DNA of 10,185 nt from an uncultured Coprococcus sp. (GTDB lineage Bacteria > Bacillota_A > Clostridia > Lachnospirales > Lachnospiraceae). Numbering within the stretch: the first letter of the stretch is position 1; each line of letters starts with the position of its first letter. Made by a program: the position numbers and the translations under genes. A model generated the notes under the pieces. The model worked only from the letters and a program-made list of their open reading frames with translations, made no database searches and was not told where the DNA came from. Shown here piece after piece: positions 7,432 to 10,185 of this stretch. The stretch spans positions 1 to 10,185 of the forward strand of contig CAAGAB010000009.1 of NCBI GenBank assembly GCA_900767685.1. Direction: 5' to 3'.

Positions 7432-7450
7432 TATAAGGAGAGTAAAATTG

Positions 7451-8839
7451 ATGTTAAAAGGTAAGTCAGTTGCGGCGACTACACTTGGCTGTAAAGTTAA
7501 TCAGGCAGAGACGGACAGCATGCTGGATATGCTGGGGGCTGCCGGCGCTGATATAGTAGATTTTGAGGAAAAAGCAGATATTTACATTGTAAATACGTGT
7601 TCGGTGACGAATATTGCTGATAAGAAGTCAAGACAGATGCTTCATCGTGCAAAAAAGAGAAATCCGGATTCGATAGTCATTGCTGCCGGTTGTTATGTTC
7701 AGTCTGCAAAGGAGCTGTTGGAGCAGGATGCAGCAGTTGATATAGTAATAAGCAACAATAAGAAGAAAGATATCACAAAAATCATTGATGATTACATAAA
7801 TGTGATATCGAACGATGCTGATTGCGAAAAAAAGCCGACAGAAGATACTTTCGGAGAAAACTCAGACACTGTGGAATATTTCGTTGACATATCAAAGGAG
7901 ACTGAATATGAGGAGATGGGTGGGCATGTCCCCGTAGGGCATACCAGAGCCTATGTTAAGATTCAGGATGGCTGTAATCAGTTCTGTTCATACTGTATTA
8001 TCCCATATGTAAGGGGACGTATTAGAAGCAGAAGTGAGGCTGCAGTTCTTGACGAGGTGAGGGAACTTGCGGACGCCGGTATAAAGGAGGTTGTGCTGAC
8101 AGGCATTCATATATCCTCATATGGCAAGGATAAGAATAATGAGGAAGCTCTTATAGACCTGATAGATGCCATCTCAAAAATCAAAGGAATAAAAAGAATC
8201 CGACTTGGATCGTTAGAACCCGGTATAATAACAGAGGGGTTTGTACAGCGAATTTCAGCAAACTCAAAGGTATGTCCTCATTTTCACCTAAGCCTGCAAA
8301 GTGGCTGTAATACAGTGCTTAAGAGGATGAATAGAAAATACACAAGAGAGGAATACTTTGAAAAATGTGAGATGCTTAGAGCAGCATACAAGAACCCTGC
8401 ACTCACCACGGACGTGATAGTTGGATTCCCGGGAGAGACAGATGACGAGTTTGAGGAGACGGTAAAGTACCTGAAAGATCTGAACCTGTACGAAATGCAC
8501 ATATTCAAGTATTCACCAAGAAAAGGCACGGTGGCTGCAGCGATGAAAGAGCAGGTTTCCCCCGATGTAAAGAATAACAGGAGCGATGTATTGCTGGATC
8601 TTGCTCAGCGTAATAAGGAAGCGTATGAAGCCATGTTTGATGGGAAAGAACTGGAAGTTCTTGTGGAGGAGGTTGTCCATAAAACCGAGAATGGTCATAA
8701 GAACACATATCTTAGAGGGCATACAGAGAAATATATGGACATACTTATAAATATAGGTGATACATCAATGCCGGAGAGCTTCATCAACAGTTTTGTATAT
8801 GTGAAGTATACAAAAGATGGGGATATTATGCTTGTGTAA
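7451..8839 (+). CDS. mtaB: tRNA (N6-threonylcarbamoyladenosine(37)-C2)-methylthiotransferase MtaB
   Basis: MtaB is a radical-SAM methylthiotransferase converting t6A37 to ms2t6A37 in ANN-decoding tRNAs. It has 462 residues. The N-terminal UPF0004 domain carries the auxiliary-cluster cysteines: Cys14 in TLGCKVNQAE (the MtaB-type signature, distinct from MiaB), Cys50 in VNTCSVTN and Cys81 in AAGCYVQ. The radical-SAM triad is Cys175/179/182 in DGCNQFCSYCIIPYVRGR. HFHLSLQSGCN (278-287) and DVIVGFPGETDDEF (321-334) are typical of the family, and a C-terminal TRAM domain (about 395-462) should bind tRNA. An acidic linker (about 121-158) joins the first two domains. I chose ATG 7451; an in-frame TTG directly before it (7448) is an alternative. 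AAGGAG at 7435-7440 is 10 bases from the ATG and 7 from the TTG. No clear plus-strand promoter is seen. Confidence 0.95.
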   Translation: MLKGKSVAATTLGCKVNQAETDSMLDMLGAAGADIVDFEEKADIYIVNTCSVTNIADKKSRQMLHRAKKRNPDSIVIAAGCYVQSAKELLEQDAAVDIVISNNKKKDITKIIDDYINVISNDADCEKKPTEDTFGENSDTVEYFVDISKETEYEEMGGHVPVGHTRAYVKIQDGCNQFCSYCIIPYVRGRIRSRSEAAVLDEVRELADAGIKEVVLTGIHISSYGKDKNNEEALIDLIDAISKIKGIKRIRLGSLEPGIITEGFVQRISANSKVCPHFHLSLQSGCNTVLKRMNRKYTREEYFEKCEMLRAAYKNPALTTDVIVGFPGETDDEFEETVKYLKDLNLYEMHIFKYSPRKGTVAAAMKEQVSPDVKNNRSDVLLDLAQRNKEAYEAMFDGKELEVLVEEVVHKTENGHKNTYLRGHTEKYMDILINIGDTSMPESFINSFVYVKYTKDGDIMLV

Positions 8840-8841
8840 TA

Positions 8842-8884
8842 TGTTCCTGCAACCTGTTCTTGTAATCTGTTCCATCTGTTCCTT
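8842..8884 (+). repeat. Short TGTTC-type direct repeats downstream of mtaB
   Basis: TGTTC occurs at 8842, 8855, 8868 and 8877. The first two 13-bp units, TGTTCCTGCAACC and TGTTCTTGTAATC, agree at 10 of 13 positions, and all three differences are C/T changes. The third unit (9 bp) looks like the same unit minus four bases, and the fourth runs into a T-rich stretch. The array starts three bases after the mtaB stop codon. The + strand is pyrimidine-rich here, unlike the purine-rich coding strand around it. No intrinsic hairpin was found. Confidence 0.55.
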
Positions 8885-8911
8885 TACTTTTGATATTTTT
8901 TATATTAGAAT
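8883..8911 (+). promoter_or_regulatory. Candidate promoter of the ireB-ruvX-DUF1292-RNase J cluster
   Basis: TTTACT (8883-8888) and TAGAAT (8906-8911) are separated by 17 bases in a T-rich stretch between mtaB and ireB. The -10 matches the sigma-A consensus at five of six positions and the -35 at four. A start near 8918 would leave a leader of roughly 77 bases, in which I saw no riboswitch-like structure. This gap is the only one over 20 bases in the downstream gene cluster apart from the 50 bases before the ruvX start chosen here, so a promoter here makes sense. Confidence 0.5.
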
Positions 8912-8994
8912 AGGAATGTTAGATAGCTCGATAAAAAGTTCGGATAAACAGTTTGGAAAAAACAGTATGGATAGAAGTATGAGGACGTGATTTA

Positions 8995-9276
8995 ATGAAT
9001 AACATTGGAAAAAATTTTGGAAGTAACGAAAGCACACAGAATATTTCATCGGTGAAAGATGGAATCGCCGATGTAAGGCAGATCATTGGACAGGTATATG
9101 ATGCACTTGCGGAAAAAGGATATAATCCGGTAAGCCAGGTTGTTGGGTATATAATGAGCGGTGATCCGACATATATAACCAGCTACAAGAATGCGAGAAG
9201 CCTTATAATGAAAGTTGAACGTGATGAGATTATAGAAGTATTGTTTGAGGATTACATAAAAAACAATCTTATATGA
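8995..9276 (+). CDS. ireB: IreB family regulatory phosphoprotein (UPF0297/DUF965)
   Basis: This 93-residue protein belongs to the UPF0297 family. In Enterococcus faecalis the homologue IreB is a small dimeric cytosolic protein phosphorylated by the PASTA Ser/Thr kinase IreK; it opposes IreK-dependent cephalosporin resistance. The family core is clear: [36 protein letters not shown] (about 36-71), then the charged [14 protein letters not shown] end. The N-terminal tail (1-22) is longer and rich in Asn and Ser; its only threonine is Thr14, so the enterococcal phospho-threonines are not kept in place. GAGGA at 8981-8985 sits nine bases before the ATG. The gene leads the conserved ireB-ruvX-DUF1292 cluster of Firmicutes. 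Its stop overlaps an in-frame ATG of the ruvX reading frame (ATGA at 9273-9276). Confidence 0.93.
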   Translation: MNNIGKNFGSNESTQNISSVKDGIADVRQIIGQVYDALAEKGYNPVSQVVGYIMSGDPTYITSYKNARSLIMKVERDEIIEVLFEDYIKNNLI

Positions 9277-9326
9277 TTTCGCATGATAGTCGGATACAGT
9301 ATATATTTGAAAAGAGCGTTAGTTAT

Positions 9327-9770
9327 ATGAGGATTTTAGGATTAGATTACGGAACGAAGACGGTAGGAGTGGCTGTGAGCGATCCATTGGAGATTACAGC
9401 GCAGCCGGTCGAGACTGTTGAGCGAAAGTCGGCAGGAAAGCTTAGACAGACACTGGCCAGGATAGAGGCTATCATTGAGGAATATGATTCCAGAGGACAG
9501 CAGGAAAAGGTTGGCTTGATAGTCCTTGGATATCCGAAGAATATGAACAACACAGAAGGCGCCAGATGTGAGGCGACAGTAAGTTTTAAGGATAATCTGG
9601 AAAGACGAACAGGTCTTGAGGTTGTCTTGTGGGATGAGAGACTTACAACTGTGGAAGCTGAGCGTATACTTATGGATAGCGGAGTCAGAAGAGAAAACAG
9701 AAAGACATATATAGACAAGATGGCGGCTGCAGTTATTTTGCAGAATTATCTTGATTCTAAAAGCAAATAA
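9327..9770 (+). CDS. ruvX: RuvX/YqgF family nuclease (putative pre-16S rRNA nuclease / Holliday junction resolvase)
   Basis: This RNase H-fold protein is annotated either as a Holliday junction resolvase or as the nuclease maturing the 5' end of 16S rRNA (E. coli YqgF). From ATG 9327 it has 147 residues, close to the family norm of about 140, and begins [20 protein letters not shown], the usual N terminus with Asp7 as a metal ligand. Other conserved blocks are [13 protein letters not shown] (67-78), [11 protein letters not shown] (102-112) and the C-terminal [11 protein letters not shown] (129-139) with Asp130. The frame is also open upstream to ATG 9273, which overlaps the ireB stop by four bases and would add 18 residues. 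I prefer 9327 because it matches the family, although its ribosome binding site is weak; coupled initiation at 9273 is possible. Confidence 0.9.
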   Translation: MRILGLDYGTKTVGVAVSDPLEITAQPVETVERKSAGKLRQTLARIEAIIEEYDSRGQQEKVGLIVLGYPKNMNNTEGARCEATVSFKDNLERRTGLEVVLWDERLTTVEAERILMDSGVRRENRKTYIDKMAAAVILQNYLDSKSK

Positions 9771-9787
9771 AAAAGACAGAGGTTTAT

Positions 9788-10060
9788 ATGACGGATAACA
9801 GAAATGACAGCATTGTATTTGAGGCAGAGGATGGGGCGGAAGTTGAATTTGAAGTGTTAGAACAGACTACGCTGGGAGGCGTTAATTATCTGTTTGTGGT
9901 TGACAGGGCGGATGATGAATCGTTCCTTATACTCCGTGAGAATAGCGGAGCTGATACGGAAGAGATGGCAGCATACGATATTGTCGAAGATGAAAAAGAA
10001 TTAAGTGCGGTTATCAAGATATTTGATGAACTGCTAGAGGACGTAAATTTGGAGGTATAG
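9788..10060 (+). CDS. DUF1292 (UPF0473) domain protein
   Basis: This 90-residue acidic protein of unknown function has the DUF1292 pattern: a start like TDNRNDSIVFEAEDGAEVEFEVLE, then GVNYLFVVDRADDESFLILRE (about 31-51), and an acidic C-terminal helix VEDEKELSAVIKIFDELLED. The family has the length and low charge of B. subtilis YrzB and typically sits next to ireB and ruvX in Firmicutes, as here. AGAGG at 9778-9782 is five bases from the ATG, and the gap to ruvX is only 17 bp. Its last codons (GAG GTA) carry the ribosome binding site of the next gene. No membrane segment, signal peptide or catalytic motif is visible. Family membership is well supported; I cannot assign a function. Confidence 0.88.
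   Translation: MTDNRNDSIVFEAEDGAEVEFEVLEQTTLGGVNYLFVVDRADDESFLILRENSGADTEEMAAYDIVEDEKELSAVIKIFDELLEDVNLEV
10051..10056 (+). promoter_or_regulatory. Ribosome binding site fixing the TTG start of the RNase J gene
   Basis: GGAGGT overlaps the final codons of the DUF1292 gene and lies nine bases before TTG 10066. No ATG or GTG in this frame occurs near that distance; the first in-frame alternatives are GTG at 10090 and ATG at 10129, and the latter falls after the conserved N-terminal block. This supports the non-ATG start and suggests translational coupling of the two genes. Confidence 0.7.
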
Positions 10061-10065
10061 GAAAA

Positions 10066-10185
10066 TTGAATAAAAAAAATAACGAAACAGTGAAGATCAT
10101 TCCATTGGGCGGTCTGGAACAGATTGGAATGAATATCACTGCGATAGAGTATGAGGACTCTATCATAGTCATTGACTGCGGACTG
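10066..10185 (+). CDS. Ribonuclease J, N-terminal fragment cut by window edge
   Basis: Forty codons are open from TTG 10066 to the window end. The translation, including VKIIPLGGLEQIGMN followed by ITAIEYEDSIIVIDCG, matches the first beta strands of RNase J (metallo-beta-lactamase/beta-CASP family), where IPLGG(L)xxIGxN and IVIDCGL are the N-terminal signature. RNase J is a 5'-3' exonuclease and endonuclease for mRNA decay and rRNA maturation in Firmicutes. The metal-binding HxHxDH motif lies beyond the window, so catalytic competence cannot be judged and I cannot choose between RNase J1 and J2 types. An A8 run (10072-10079) occurs at codons 3-5. The position directly after DUF1292, five bases beyond its stop, fits co-transcription with ireB-ruvX. 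Confidence 0.88.
   Translation, partial: MNKKNNETVKIIPLGGLEQIGMNITAIEYEDSIIVIDCGL

Noticed and set aside
7448..7450. TTG 7448 as the mtaB start
   Set aside because: ATG follows immediately in the same frame and is the more likely initiator; the protein differs by one residue, so the choice has no functional consequence.
8912..8994. Riboswitch or T-box in the ireB leader
   Set aside because: No conserved T-box sequence, long stem or antiterminator/terminator pair could be seen in the short A-rich leader.

Overview
The window looks like chromosomal housekeeping DNA from a low-GC, Gram-positive Clostridia-type bacterium, most likely Lachnospiraceae. The evidence is gene order (dnaK-dnaJ-prmA-rsmE; ireB-ruvX-DUF1292-RNase J), AGGAGG-type ribosome binding sites, heavy use of AGA and ATA codons, a short ThiI without rhodanese domain, and an HPr-like protein of a type I associate with Lachnospiraceae. 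No lineage search was possible. No phage, IS element, CRISPR array, tRNA or rRNA was seen. No gene-free stretch exceeds about 160 bases.

Layout. Positions 1-4461 (+ strand) carry the distal part of the heat-shock operon: dnaK (5' end outside the window), dnaJ, then prmA (methylates ribosomal protein L11) and rsmE (methylates 16S rRNA). A 107-bp gap holding a degenerate 15-bp tandem repeat separates this from a cysteine desulfurase and thiI (4569-6961), the pair expected to make 4-thiouridine in tRNA. Next is a single minus-strand gene (7120-7353) for an HPr-like protein. It has the best promoter of the window, a strong ribosome binding site, highly biased codons and its own intrinsic terminator. 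Transcription then returns to the + strand with mtaB (ms2t6A37 in tRNA), a 155-bp gap with a CTGTTC-type repeat and a plausible promoter, and the tight cluster ireB, ruvX, DUF1292 and the start of an RNase J gene cut by the right edge.

How the genes work together. Most products serve protein folding (DnaK/DnaJ) or translation (PrmA, RsmE, the desulfurase with ThiI, MtaB, RNase J). IreB and the HPr-like protein look regulatory: IreB belongs to the Ser/Thr-kinase-controlled UPF0297 family, and the HPr-like protein keeps the Ser46 region of HPr but lacks the catalytic His15 and Arg17.

I see no obvious new multi-gene system. The items most worth following are the His-less, apparently highly expressed HPr paralogue with its divergent promoter arrangement; the 15-bp repeat array that supplies the leader of the cysteine desulfurase gene; and the altered N-terminal phospho-region of IreB.
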